This document shows, piece by piece, positions 1-9,683 of a DNA stretch of 64,000 nt; within the stretch, counting starts at the first letter, position 1, and the number at the start of each line of letters is the position of its first letter. The notes below the pieces were generated by a model, which was not told the origin of the DNA, did no database searches, and saw nothing but the letters and a program-made list of their open reading frames with translations. The translations under genes and the position numbers were made by a program. The stretch covers positions 12,735,001-12,799,000 of the forward strand of contig BSBM01000307.1 of NCBI GenBank assembly GCA_027924585.1, in the 5' to 3' direction. This DNA is from Larix kaempferi (taxonomy: Eukaryota > Streptophyta > Pinopsida > Pinales > Pinaceae).

Positions 1-1290
1 CTCATAAATTATACTTTTAATCCAAGCACAACTATACTATGATAAAAGATGAATCTGAACAAGAATTAACAATTTAACCTAAATTGCTTCTTACCATTGA
101 TGAAATTATTAAGCATGCGTAAATAAAATTTCTTACTTGAAAACAAATGGTAAAAGGAACTTATCTTAGCATATAGAACGAGTGACTGAAAACTTGACTG
201 CAGCGTTTCTCCCTAGGCACGAAATCCACTAGGGCACAAGAGTAAAAATGCTTTGTTTCCTCAATTCAAGCTTATTCATCTTTCCTTGTATTCTTCTCCT
301 TCGAAGCTCTACCCCTTTGGAACACAATAGTGTCATCTTTATAGCCAAATTTATGTTTAGACTATCAAGATAAATTCTTGTTAGAACTTAACTTATTTTA
401 ATTTTAGTTAATTTTAACTGCTTAAAGCATGAAGTACAATTCTTTAAAATAAATAAAGCATGCCTTAATTAACTTAATTAGCTTTATCTAATTAACTTTA
501 AGATAAATAAAGCATGAGGTACCATTCTTTGGACTTCAAATTGAAGATGAAAAATTAAAATTGCAACCAAATATATATAATACCATCCCAAATTACACAC
601 AAAATGAACTCTAATCCTTTATAAGTTGATTCAATTATGTACACCCATTCTTGAGATATGTCTCTATTATAAAGAGTAAAATATAAAATAGTTTATGTGA
701 AAGAAAAAATAGCATATGGATGGGGATATAGTTCTTAAGGATGGAGAGATTTGCATGTGTAAATATGGAGTCATAATTCAAACTCTAAATTTATGTTGTT
801 ATGAAAGTATTAAAGGAATTTTAAATTATTATCTTTCAACATAACATAAGTTTGTAATTTAATTTGATTAAAAGGTTTTATAATTTAAGTTGATTAAAAA
901 GGATTACAAGGTTTCTAGGTGAAAAGATTGATCACAAACTACAAAAATGGAAGATTAATTGGGTGACAAAGTTTTGTTTAAATTTTTTTTTGGTATAACA
1001 TATTTTAGAAAAGAATATTACTCTTGCAAATCGACTTAGCCAAAAACACATAACATATGATAGAATGGTATGTAGCTGCAAAAACACCATTGATGCAATT
1101 AGTAAAAAGCTGCCCAATGAAATAAGGCAAATCAAATTCAGAATTAAAACCCAATATTACATAATCATAGCTACAATTGAGGGATCTACATTGAAGAGGA
1201 CAGTATTGGAATATGTATTGTGGAGTTACTATTAAATTCTTAAGTGACAAATTGTGAGAATCTACAATTTTGGTCAAACATATATTCTAA
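1..1290. other. AT-rich intergenic DNA, no gene recognised
   Basis: I see no convincing coding region. The short ORFs on the minus strand (932-1277) lack recognisable motifs and have the composition of chance ORFs in AT-rich DNA. A short sequence around 'ataaagcatg' recurs near 423-520 and looks like an old local duplication. Confidence 0.6.
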
Positions 1291-1293
1291 CTA

Positions 1294-1432
1294 CATAAGA
1301 GTACTCCCTCACATAAGAGTACTCCCTCGTAATGATTAAATTACTACTCATGATAATAAATAATCGATGCTAACTCCATAAGAGTACTCTCTCATAATGA
1401 TTAAATTACTACTCATTATAATAAATAATCGA
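1294..1432. repeat. Imperfect tandem duplication, about 65 bp
   Basis: Two copies starting at 1312 and 1377 share 'cataagagtactc', then a 'taatgattaaattactactc' block and 'ataataaataatcga'. A further short copy of the 'cataagagtactccctc' start precedes them at 1294. No gene is attached. Confidence 0.8.
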
Positions 1433-1476
1433 AGTGAAAGGTGAAAGGTGGTATATTTTTATCATTTTATGATTCA

Positions 1477-1674
1477 AATAATCACCCATAATGTAGGGAA
1501 GTACAAAACAAGTTAAGATGGTAGGAAAAAGATGAGGAAAGCAATAATCACCCATAATCTAGGGAAGTACAAAACAAGCTAAGATGGTAGGAAAAAGATG
1601 GAGAAAGCAATAAACAACCCTAATCTAGGGAAGTACAAAACAAGCTAAGATGATAGGAAAAAGATGGGAAAGCA
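1477..1674. repeat. Minisatellite, 3 x 66 bp
   Basis: Three head-to-tail copies start at 1477, 1543 and 1609. Each carries 'agggaagtacaaaacaag' followed by 'aagatg' and 'taggaaaaagatg', with only a few substitutions or small indels between copies, so the array is fairly young. The minus-strand ORF that overlaps it is a by-product of the repeat. Confidence 0.9.
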
Positions 1675-1679
1675 ATTAC

Positions 1680-4165
1680 AACAAGAGTAGATAATAATCT
1701 ATGAAATATAGAGTGAACAAAACAACAAAGGCAATAATAAAAACCTAACATATAAGACAATCTCATCCATGAAATTTGGGGGATTAAAACAAGAAGTGAG
1801 AACAATAGAAAGGATGAACAAGGAGTTGACCAATGTAAATGCCATGTAAAGAAACCGAGGAGAAGAATCTTGATAAAACTATTTTGAAAAATCATTGTTT
1901 TCTGGGAAAACAGACAGCAAACAACTATTTTTATAACTTTTTTTGAAATATCAATCAAATTAATTATAAATAAAAAATAAATAAAAATAATAATTAGCTA
2001 GTGCACCTAAGGACATGTATTTCTCTTTCAGAGTTTATAAGTTCAAATGGAGGACGTAAGAATTAATGGTTACTTGGATTAATAAACTAAATAATTCTTT
2101 ACAGGATAAAGAAGCAATTGTGAAATTGAAATTCTTAAATAACTCTTGGATATTAACCTCCATACCCTTGGATCTGTAATGAGTATACATATTCAACTCC
2201 AATCTATTAAGGGTGTGGAGGAATAAGAAAACATGGAGATTTACACCTATCAGCGCTTTATTAATCAGTGAGGACTCTATTTTAGTTTATTAGTTGTGTG
2301 TAAGTCTGGTAAATAGCCAAGGTGTCCCCCAGCAGATCGTCAATAGTAGTATTTTCACATTTAGATCCCTCTGGAAATATGTGCACATTTATATCCCTCT
2401 GGAAATATGTGCGCTGCCCGGGCTTCTATCTTTCTGTCAACATAAACTGCCAGCGAAACTACTGATGGGCCAAAACAAAATGCAACTAAACAAATAAAAG
2501 ACTCTACTTCAGAGTAAGCATAATAAACTCACGAGGACATCGAAAGACACAGTAACCCATCTCTGGTTTCCTCGTAAAATAAATAATCATCCATATCATC
2601 AATTGTATTTTGGAAAGGCCATCGGACTCATCATTGTACTCATCGTAATCATAAAAGTTTACTTTTAAAATTTTTTGTTCATTTAAGATAATTTAAATTA
2701 TCCAAATTTCAAAAAATTAAATAAATTTGAATTAAGCTTTATTTAATTAAAAAATAAATTAATTTAAAATATTTAAATTTATCTATTTTATTCACTCATT
2801 CTTTTTAAAGTTGATTTTCTATACATTAAATTTTTTAATGAAAATTTGAAATTAAAATTTATCTCTATACATCAATGAATTATTTTTTAATAAAAATTTG
2901 AAAATCCAAATCTTAAAGCTGTCATGAATCGGACTATGTTTCCGTAACAATGCATGTTGTTCAAAGAGTGTTCTTCCTAGGACAAGTCATCTCCAACCTT
3001 CCATTAATTTCTATGTAGCATGGGAACCGCTCCCGGCTTTTAGGAAACTCGTTCCCGGAGTTCCGACGTTCCAGGGAACTTGGGACAATCCAGCGGAAAC
3101 TGTTCCGGATGGTTGGGAACTTACTGAGAACTTTTACCCTCTAAAATCAGAAACTTGGGGACTTTTTCTTGCGCGTTTCCTTCATCGGGAGCTTCCCCAC
3201 ATTCATGATCGCCACATCAGTTGTTAACGACATTCCTATTTCCTTGCGACCATACATATACATGGATGACTCACAATTTTTTCTCTAGAAAACTAAGTTG
3301 TAGTAAAGTCTATTTTGTGCTATCTTGTTGAGTCTCAAGTTGGTGCATTGATCTCTATCTATTGCCCATGCTAGAGTATTCACTTGTCCCTACATTGAAT
3401 TGCAGTTACTGCTAATCAATAATAAATGTAAATCAATTTTGACTTTTTATATACTAAATAAAAGAAAGTAAATTTATATATTTTACTATTTACTTCATGA
3501 ATTAAAAAAAACTTTTAACTAATTGGAAATTGTTTTAAATCTTACTCTAAAACTAAATTCATATATTGCATTTGAAAAAATTGTCTTGATTTTTATTTTA
3601 TATTAATTTAAATTTGATTATTTATACACCTTTGCAAATACCATAGCATAAACTGTTTTCTAAACATATAATATTCTAATACATTTTAATCATAATTGAC
3701 ACAAAACTGAAAACTTTATACATATAGCCACAAATATAGAGACTATAACTTCTAAAAATCCCCAGTTTAAAAAAAGACTACCTTATATAATAAATGATGT
3801 GGATGGTAATCTTGATTTTATTGTCATTTCCATCTGCTAAGAGGTTCTAGTTACAACAGTAATATAAGGGATAAGCTAAGTCATCTCGTTTGTGTTAATG
3901 TTTATTTTATTCTCTATGTTTTTTTTAATTATTTTATTTTTATGTTTTCTATATTTTTTAATATATATTATTGCCATTCTCAACCTGCCGTTTCCTGCAA
4001 ATTTGGGGGAAACTTCTACACGTATCCGATACTCGTACCCACGTTCCCAATGTTCCCACGTCTTGTACAACATATATTAATTTATATAATTAATTAATAT
4101 AATAATAATAAAAAATAAAAAATAAAAAATATAAATATAAGAAACAATTGTGGATTGTATAGAAT
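1680..4165. other. Intergenic DNA with very AT-rich core (2640-2900)
   Basis: No gene is recognised. Positions 2640-2900 and 3440-3640 are almost pure A/T with 'aatttaaattt'-type words. Around 3020-3140 there is a GC-richer patch with repeated 'gggaac'/'gttcc' words. A similar 'gttcccaatgttccca' patch at about 4040-4056 gives a short minus-strand ORF that I regard as repeat debris. A 28-bp duplication around 'atccctctggaaatatgtgc' lies at 2365-2415. Confidence 0.5.
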
Positions 4166-4169
4166 TTTA

Positions 4170-4245
4170 AGTGGGCTAAGTGGTTAGTAATATGAGTTTC
4201 CTCCTAATAAATTATGGGATTAAATCTAGGGTGAGTAGGATATAT
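4170..4245 (+). repeat. Possible tRNA-derived SINE head
   Basis: GGCTAAGTGGTTAG (4174-4187) resembles a pol III A box. GGATTAAATCT, starting at 4217, is a degraded B box at plausible spacing (about 43 bp). The intervening 'gagtttcctcct' is of a kind seen in some plant SINEs. No tail or target duplication was identified, so this is weak. Confidence 0.3.
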
Positions 4246-4438
4246 ACACCTATATAGAACTAGATGCCAATGTTTTATAAAGCACTATGACTTAATTATA
4301 GACCATGAATATAAAGCTTTGCTTGGATTCTACAAGTGTAATTTTTGGTACAAGGAAACTAAAAACTAATCTTTTTTTTAATATATTGTCGTTGTTTTTG
4401 TTGCAACCTAATGGTTGTTGATGCATATTATATGTGAT

Positions 4439-5481
4439 GGTTTTTGCACGGGGGCTTCACTAAAAGGCAATATAATATCACGTTCATTCATATTGCGGTA
4501 TTAAATATTCATGAAAACCTAAAAATTATATTGCTTATATATTAAGGGGCAAAGCGTTTTTGTTATTTAATGTAAAAATACAAAAATACTTTGGGGTCTT
4601 TTTTATATGGGTAGGCTAACAAATATTTGCCAAATGGAGATGGCAGGATCACAACCGGATGAGAAATCAAGTTGAGGCAAGGCTCGGGCTTACTAGTACA
4701 CAGGGAAATCGCGTCTTGAGGCATGCTTGAGGCCAAGAGTTTCATGGTGAATTGGGTTTCCAGTCGATCATAGTCGAGAGAGAGTGGTCATTGATAGCCA
4801 ATTGTTACAAATAGCACTCAACCAGCTGTTACCAATAGCCTTGGGAGGCTCTAAGCCTCCATGGCCTATTATAGACCCTCGATAGGCCTTGGGGGTTTGA
4901 ATACCCAACCAATCGTGCCTATTACAGGCCTTGGGAGGTTTAGCCAGCCTCCTAGAGCTTGTTATAGGCCTTGGGGGCTTGGATACCTAGCCCACAACAG
5001 GCTTAGTCAGCGATTGGGAAACTACAACATGCAATCTAAATGTTGTACTATGTGCATTGGCTCTAGTGACATACAAGAAGTGATCTCCTATCTCTTCATT
5101 AGACCATTAGATGTTGCAAATCATAATGATATGTGGTTGAATAATTGCATTGTGTGTGAAGTAATGTGCATCCACGATATACATCGAAAGAAGCAAGGTG
5201 CATTGTAGAATGCATGTGGGGTCATAAGAGGGGTATCATATTAGTATACTAGGTAGAAATATAAAGGAGTATAAAAAATGTTAATGAAAAAATTGATACA
5301 TACAATATCTAGTGAAAATAGGGGTTTTTTTAAATTGGGAAGGAATATTGGGAGGGGGTTAAAAAAAACAATTTTGGAAGGGATTTTCCAATATTGAGTG
5401 AAATTAGGGGTATTGTTTCGTATGCCACGATCAAATGTGCTATGATATTTGTTTATTGAGTGAAGCCCCCGTGGGTTTTTG
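4439..5481. mobile_element. Non-autonomous DNA transposon, hAT-like, with intact TSD
   Basis: The element spans 4447-5473 (1,027 bp). Its ends are perfect 15-bp inverted repeats: CACGGGGGCTTCACT at 4447-4461 and its reverse complement at 5459-5473. The terminal similarity continues imperfectly inward for roughly 40 bp. It is flanked by the exact 8-bp direct repeat GGTTTTTG (4439-4446 and 5474-5481). An 8-bp target duplication with C-A...T-G ends is typical of the hAT superfamily; the 9-bp reading fails, which argues against Mutator. The interior contains degenerate repeats around 'aggccttggg' (about 4840-4990). No transposase domain was recognised in the longest internal ORF (4861-5208), so the copy is probably non-autonomous. 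Confidence 0.8.
4835..5000 (+). repeat. Degenerate ~60-bp repeats inside the hAT-like element
   Basis: The words 'aggccttggg(a/g)g', 'gcctattataga/gcctattacagg' and 'cctaacc/cccaacc' recur about every 60 bp. This produces a 115-codon + ORF (4861-5208) with no domain that I can name. Confidence 0.6.
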
Positions 5482-5734
5482 TGGCTAAGAATGTATATAT
5501 TTTTAGTACTATATACTTATTCTCCTTATTCTCCAAAAGTTGTTGTTGTTTCACTAACCTGTGATGAAGGCTCTAGGATAATGCATTTAGAAAAGCTTAC
5601 CAAGGAATCGAATGTGGGGTTTTTGTATGCCTCCACCAGACAAATTTGAAGTGAGGTGTACATGGAAAGTGCGTGAGTGAAGTTGAACACATTAGGAGAA
5701 GGGGAAACTACTAATTATTTGAGGAAATTAAATC

Positions 5735-5775
5735 CTAAATGATTAGGGTCACGACACCAATAAATCCGGTCGATT
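5735..5775. repeat. Dispersed repeat copy 1 (partner at 14331)
   Basis: The segment around 'gattagggtcacgacaccaat' preceded by 'gaaattaaatcc' recurs, diverged, at 14331-14375. Read on the minus strand it starts TTGGTG(T/A)C, which could be a degraded gypsy-type primer site, but no LTR was found with it. Confidence 0.5.
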
Positions 5776-5918
5776 AAGATAACAAACTCTAATTTTCTAT
5801 TTAGATAATTAAAATGTCAATTCAACAACAAAAACAATAATACGTAGGTACCTTGAAATTAGATGGCTATTCCCCTTGATAGAGGTCCATTAATCCAAGT
5901 TTCATTATCTGTTCAAAG

Positions 5919-6574
5919 TGTTAGGATATTTTAATATTTCATTGTTGTCCTACCTAGCATTATTTATTTTTCCTATTTGTTGATGATGCCATTTTACCCC
6001 TAGTGGTGTGCAGATGTCATCCAGGATCCATCTACCACCTTCTGAGCCCTGTATGCATCATTTTAGGACCACTTCAGTCAATTCCCTATTTTATAGGAAC
6101 CTACTGAGTGTTCGAGTGCACTCCACCTGAGTTAGCTGACTCTTGTGGGGGGTTAGAGCTTCAGATGCCACTAATTGTGACCTCAAGTGCCCATTTCAAA
6201 TTGGCATGCATGAAAAACTCACTATTGTACCCTCCTTAGTCAGTTAACTAATTATGACTTCAGTTAGTTGAGTTTCGGTTTAGTTCAGTTGAGTTTGAGA
6301 CTTTTGGAGCACTCCAGTGGTAATAATCCCTATGCTAGACCAACTGAGGTTCGAATTCTCCTGTGTGATTCAAATTCTCTCTATTGTATCATAATTGTTG
6401 ACTATAATGATTATTGGACAATGTGACATTATTATGCTCCTATCTGAGTTCTACTGCATAATTATTTCTCTGCTCTTTTTTACTACAGTTTTCACTCATA
6501 TTCAACTTTTCTGCTCATTCTTTCTCTGTGAGGCATACTCATCTCTTAGATCTGTCGTGACTTACAATTTCACA
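5919..6574 (+). repeat. 5' LTR of copia element
   Basis: It begins TGTTAGGATA and ends in ...TTTCACA, directly followed by the primer site. It is 656 bp, nearly equal to its 655-bp partner at 9024-9678. The two copies differ by scattered substitutions throughout (roughly one in ten by eye), so insertion was not recent. Confidence 0.92.
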
Positions 6575-6586
6575 TGGTATCAGAGC
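6575..6586 (+). other. Primer binding site, initiator Met-tRNA type
   Basis: TGGTATCAGAGC immediately abuts the 5' LTR. This is the standard plant copia primer site. Confidence 0.93.
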
Positions 6587-6900
6587 CATTGAGCGTATCG
6601 GTTGAGAAGCTGGTTTCGGTAGTGCACCAGAAGCCTCTGGATTTCCACAGCAATTCTTGGTGCCATTGCATTAAATTCATTAGAGAAATCCAATGAGATC
6701 TAGCCAGGTGTGAAGGATCCAGAAAAATGTGCCTATTGTCCTAAAGAAGTGCTCAATAGTAGTCTATCTCCAAAATTGAGAGTGTTTTGCAGCTTATTCA
6801 AAGTTTTTGAGTGCAGCAGCAGTTGCAACAATTTTCTGCAGTTGCAGTAGTTTTGCTGTAGCAACAACAACTTCACCTTGTATTCGCTCCAGAAGTTCTC

Positions 6901-7740
6901 ATGGAAAATTTGAACTCTCCTCTCTCTCCCAGGATCCTAATACCCTTCAATTACCTTTATTGGAGGGATGATATACATATTGTATTGCGCAACAAATCAC
7001 TGTACAATGTAACAATGGGGAAGGAGGTCGAATCACAAGCTGCCATGGAGAAGGCCAAGTATTGGAATAGATTGGATGAAGCATTCGGTTTCATGTGTAT
7101 TCATATTTCTAGATATTTACTCTTCCACCTTGATGGAATAAAGAATCCAAGAGAATTATGGTTGAATTTAGAGTCCCTCTTCGGAAAATAAGATGATCTA
7201 AGAGGCCATATTCTGGAAAATGAGTTGATTTCTCTTCAATCGAGTAGTTTCAAAACCATTCAGAAATTATTTTCAAAATTCAAATATTTGGTTATGCAAT
7301 GCAAGCAGTGTGGCATTAAGAAGAAGGATGAGCAGTTGGTGCTATCCATTCTGACCAAGCTAGGTCCTTAGTTCTCCATATTTGTCTCTACCTTCCATTC
7401 TGGGCGAATGTCAATCCCTAATTGGAAGATATCATCCTTAAATGTTGTCACTGAATGTATCATCCAAGAACAAGATAATTTGGTCCAGATGGGTGCCTTG
7501 GAGGCCTCCAAAGATTAAGCTCTTGGTTGGAGAATCAAAAAGTGTGAATGGAAAGGGGAAGTACAAGGGCAAGGAGAAGAGGAAATCTGAACCCAAGCAT
7601 AATTCCAAGTCAGTTCCATCGGAAGGAGCCTCCATATCCAAGAAGAACAAAAAAAGGGATTTGAGAAATCCAAGTGTTCCTATTGAAAGAGAGGAAACCA
7701 CCCACAGAGATCTTGCATGTAGAAGAAGATAGATTAGATG
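6901..7740 (+). pseudogene. gag: copia gag, broken
   Basis: The ATG at 6901 opens a 96-codon ORF with the copia gag/UBN2-type layout: an F-N-Y-x-Y-W-R-D-D start, a central K-Y-W-N-R-L-D-E-A, then an L-W-L-N-L-E block. A stop at about 7189 interrupts it, but the same frame continues with gag-like sequence (D-L-R-G-H, Q-C-K-Q-C-G-I-K-K-K-D-E-Q). Further breaks follow. A zinc knuckle of C-x2-C-x4-H-x4-C form is visible at 7675-7716, with the second cysteine codon changed to TGA (7684-7686). Gag would package element RNA; this copy cannot make a full product. Confidence 0.85.
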
Positions 7741-7803
7741 ATCAAGCTTCTTGAATAGCACAACATTTCCCTCCCAGAAGGTACAAGAGAGATTGATTGT
7801 GGA

Positions 7804-8316
7804 ATGGAGTCTGATGGTCATGAGAGATTCCATGCACTGAAGGATGGATTTTCAAAATCACAAGCCCTCCTCATAGATTCAAGAGCCTCCAACCACATGG
7901 TTTCCTCCAAAGAATCATTTTCTTCTCTAAATCTCAAAGATGGTCTGATTATTCACATGGGAGACAACTCTCAGATCTCTGATGAAGGGAAGGGAACAAT
8001 ACATATGGAGCATGGGAAGTTAAAAAATGTTCTATTTGTTCCTTCCTTGTCAGCAAATTTGTTGTCTGTATATGAGATGAATCACACAGGTTCACTGAAG
8101 AAAGTGGTCTTTGGTCCTGACACAGTTGAGATTGCAGATATCTCTACTGGTAAGATTATAGCAAAAGGGTTTGCAAACCATGCCTCCAAGGAATATGAAT
8201 TCTCCCATTTTTTTCCATACTCTCTGCCTACCCCATTGGCATCTGATGAAGATCAGAGTGATATCTCTTCTAATGTAGATGAGGATCAAGATCTTGATGC
8301 TGAGAATAAAGTTTAA
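7804..8316 (+). pseudogene. copia protease region, active-site Gly lost
   Basis: This is a 170-codon open stretch with the copia aspartic-protease signature. The catalytic triplet reads L-I-D-S-R-A-S-N-H-M, where the usual D-S/T-G-A-S has Gly replaced by Arg. The following L-K-N-V-L-F-V-P-S-L-S-A-N-L-L-S-V block is the conserved C-terminal half of the domain. It continues into an acidic Asp/Glu/Ser-rich spacer (about residues 145-170) like the linker before RT in some copia polyproteins. Integrase is absent, so this is part of the deleted polyprotein. Confidence 0.85.
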
Positions 8317-8502
8317 GGAGATTCAGATCCAGATCTAACAAATGCTCCCAATCCATGGCCAAGGCCAATATGGGCTCACAAAGTCCTTGTAGCTGCTGGG
8401 AACACAGTTGGGGATCCATCTTACCATAGAACCACCATATCTTAGTATCATGAAAAAATTAAACTATGTAATGCAGATTCGCTTCTCTTAGAGAGGTACT
8501 AC

Positions 8503-8660
8503 ATGATGGTGGGGTTTGATCCACAATCTCGTGAAGAGACTTTCCATGGGGGATCTACAACCAGGAAAAAATATTGGTTGTCTAACAAAGGGTACTCAAA
8601 GGTTCATGATTTGGACCACAATGATCCATTCGCTCCAGTAGCAAGAAGGGTTCTTGAAAA
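8503..8660 (+). pseudogene. copia reverse transcriptase N-terminal sliver
   Basis: The reading N-K-G-Y-S-K-V, then D-L-D-H-N-D-P-F-A-P-V-A-R matches the start of the copia RT domain (the A-K-G-Y-S-Q ... E-T-F-A-P-V-A-R type). The rest of RT, including the Y-V-D-D catalytic block, is missing, and homology stops after about 8660. Confidence 0.8.
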
Positions 8661-8699
8661 ACTTGTTTTGGCAAATACATCTTCTACACAGTGGGAGGT

Positions 8700-8860
8700 A
8701 CATCATAGGAGCATATCCATATCCAAATCCATATCCAAATCCAGATCCAGATCTAGCACCTCCATAACTATCCTACATAGGAGCAACTTGCCAATATTTT
8801 TGCAAAGGCTTTCACTGAGGAAATTTGTTTCCTTCTCTGCTTAGTATGAAGGTTCTTTGA
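8700..8860 (+). pseudogene. copia RNase H C-terminal sliver after the deletion
   Basis: Just after a 'atatccaaatcc'-type repeat (8715-8755), the frame reads E-Q-L-A-N-I-F-A-K-A-F-T-E-E, ending at a stop near 8845. This is the conserved C-terminus of copia RNase H (E-Q-L-A-D-I-x-T-K). The deletion junction between RT start and RNase H end therefore lies between about 8660 and 8780, and the short repeat at the junction may mark it. Confidence 0.75.
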
Positions 8861-9011
8861 GTTCCCTATTGTTGTTCTTTTGAGGGGGGGTATTTTTCCC
8901 ATGAGGTTTTCCCCCATTTCCTTGGTTCATGGAAAATTATTTTTATCATTTATTTGATTGTATGGGTGAACTTTGGTCTCAGTAACCAAGGCCCAGGATG
9001 CAAAATTATGG

Positions 9012-9023
9012 ATTAAGGGGGGG
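9012..9023 (+). other. Polypurine tract
   Basis: ATTAAGGGGGGG ends directly at the 3' LTR start (9024), the normal site for plus-strand priming. Confidence 0.85.
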
Positions 9024-9678
9024 TGTTAGGATACTTTAATAGTCCATCCTTGTCTTTCCTAGAATTATTTATTTTTCCTAGTTGTTGATGATGTCATTTT
9101 CCCCCCAGTGGTGTGGTGATGTCATCCAAGATCCATCTACCACCTTCTGAGCCCTGCATGCATCATTTTAGGATAACTTCAATCAGTTCCCTATTTTATA
9201 GGAACCTTCTGATTTTTATAGTGCAGTCCACCTGAGTTACCTGACTCTTGTGGGGGGTTAGAGCTCTGGATGCCACTGATTGTGGCCTCATGTTCCCATT
9301 TCTGATTGACATGCATGAAAAACTGACAATTGTGCCCTCCTTAGTCAGTTATATGATTGTGACTTCAGTTAGCTGAGTTTAGGTTCAGTTCAATTGAGTT
9401 TCAATCTTCTGGAGCACTCTAGTGGTGATAATCATTATGCTAGACCAAATGAGGTTCAAATTATCCCTTCTGATTCAAATCTCTCTATTGTATCATCATT
9501 GTTGACTATACTGATTATTGGATCATGTGACATTATTCTGCTCCTATCTGATTTCTATTGCATAATTATTTTTTTGCTCTTTTTTACTGGAGTTTTCACT
9601 CTTATTCAACTTTTCTTCTCATTCTTTCTTTGTGACGTATACTCAGCTCTTAGATATGATGTGACTTATAATTTCACA
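9024..9678 (+). repeat. 3' LTR of copia element
   Basis: It starts TGTTAGGATA and ends TTTCACA, partner of 5919-6574. The + ORF at 9394-9744 lies mostly in the LTR and is not a gene. Confidence 0.92.
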
Positions 9679-9683
9679 CCAAG

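Larger units (their letters stand above)
5914..9683 (+). mobile_element. Ty1-copia LTR retrotransposon, internally deleted
   Basis: The full structure can be read: 5' LTR 5919-6574, primer site TGGTATCAGAGC at 6575-6586 (initiator Met-tRNA complement), gag, protease, an RT N-terminal sliver, an RNase H C-terminal sliver, a polypurine tract ending in GGGGGGG at 9023, and 3' LTR 9024-9678. Flanking pentamers are CAAAG (5914-5918) and CCAAG (9679-9683), a target duplication with one mismatch. The internal region is only about 2.45 kb because integrase and most of RT/RNase H are missing. Several stop codons and frameshifts show it is inactive. It could have been mobilised in trans while its gag was intact. 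Confidence 0.92.

Noticed and set aside
3876-4080. Short ORFs on both strands at 3.9-4.1 kb
   Set aside because: AT-rich shadow plus a 'gttccca' repeat patch; nothing supports a gene.
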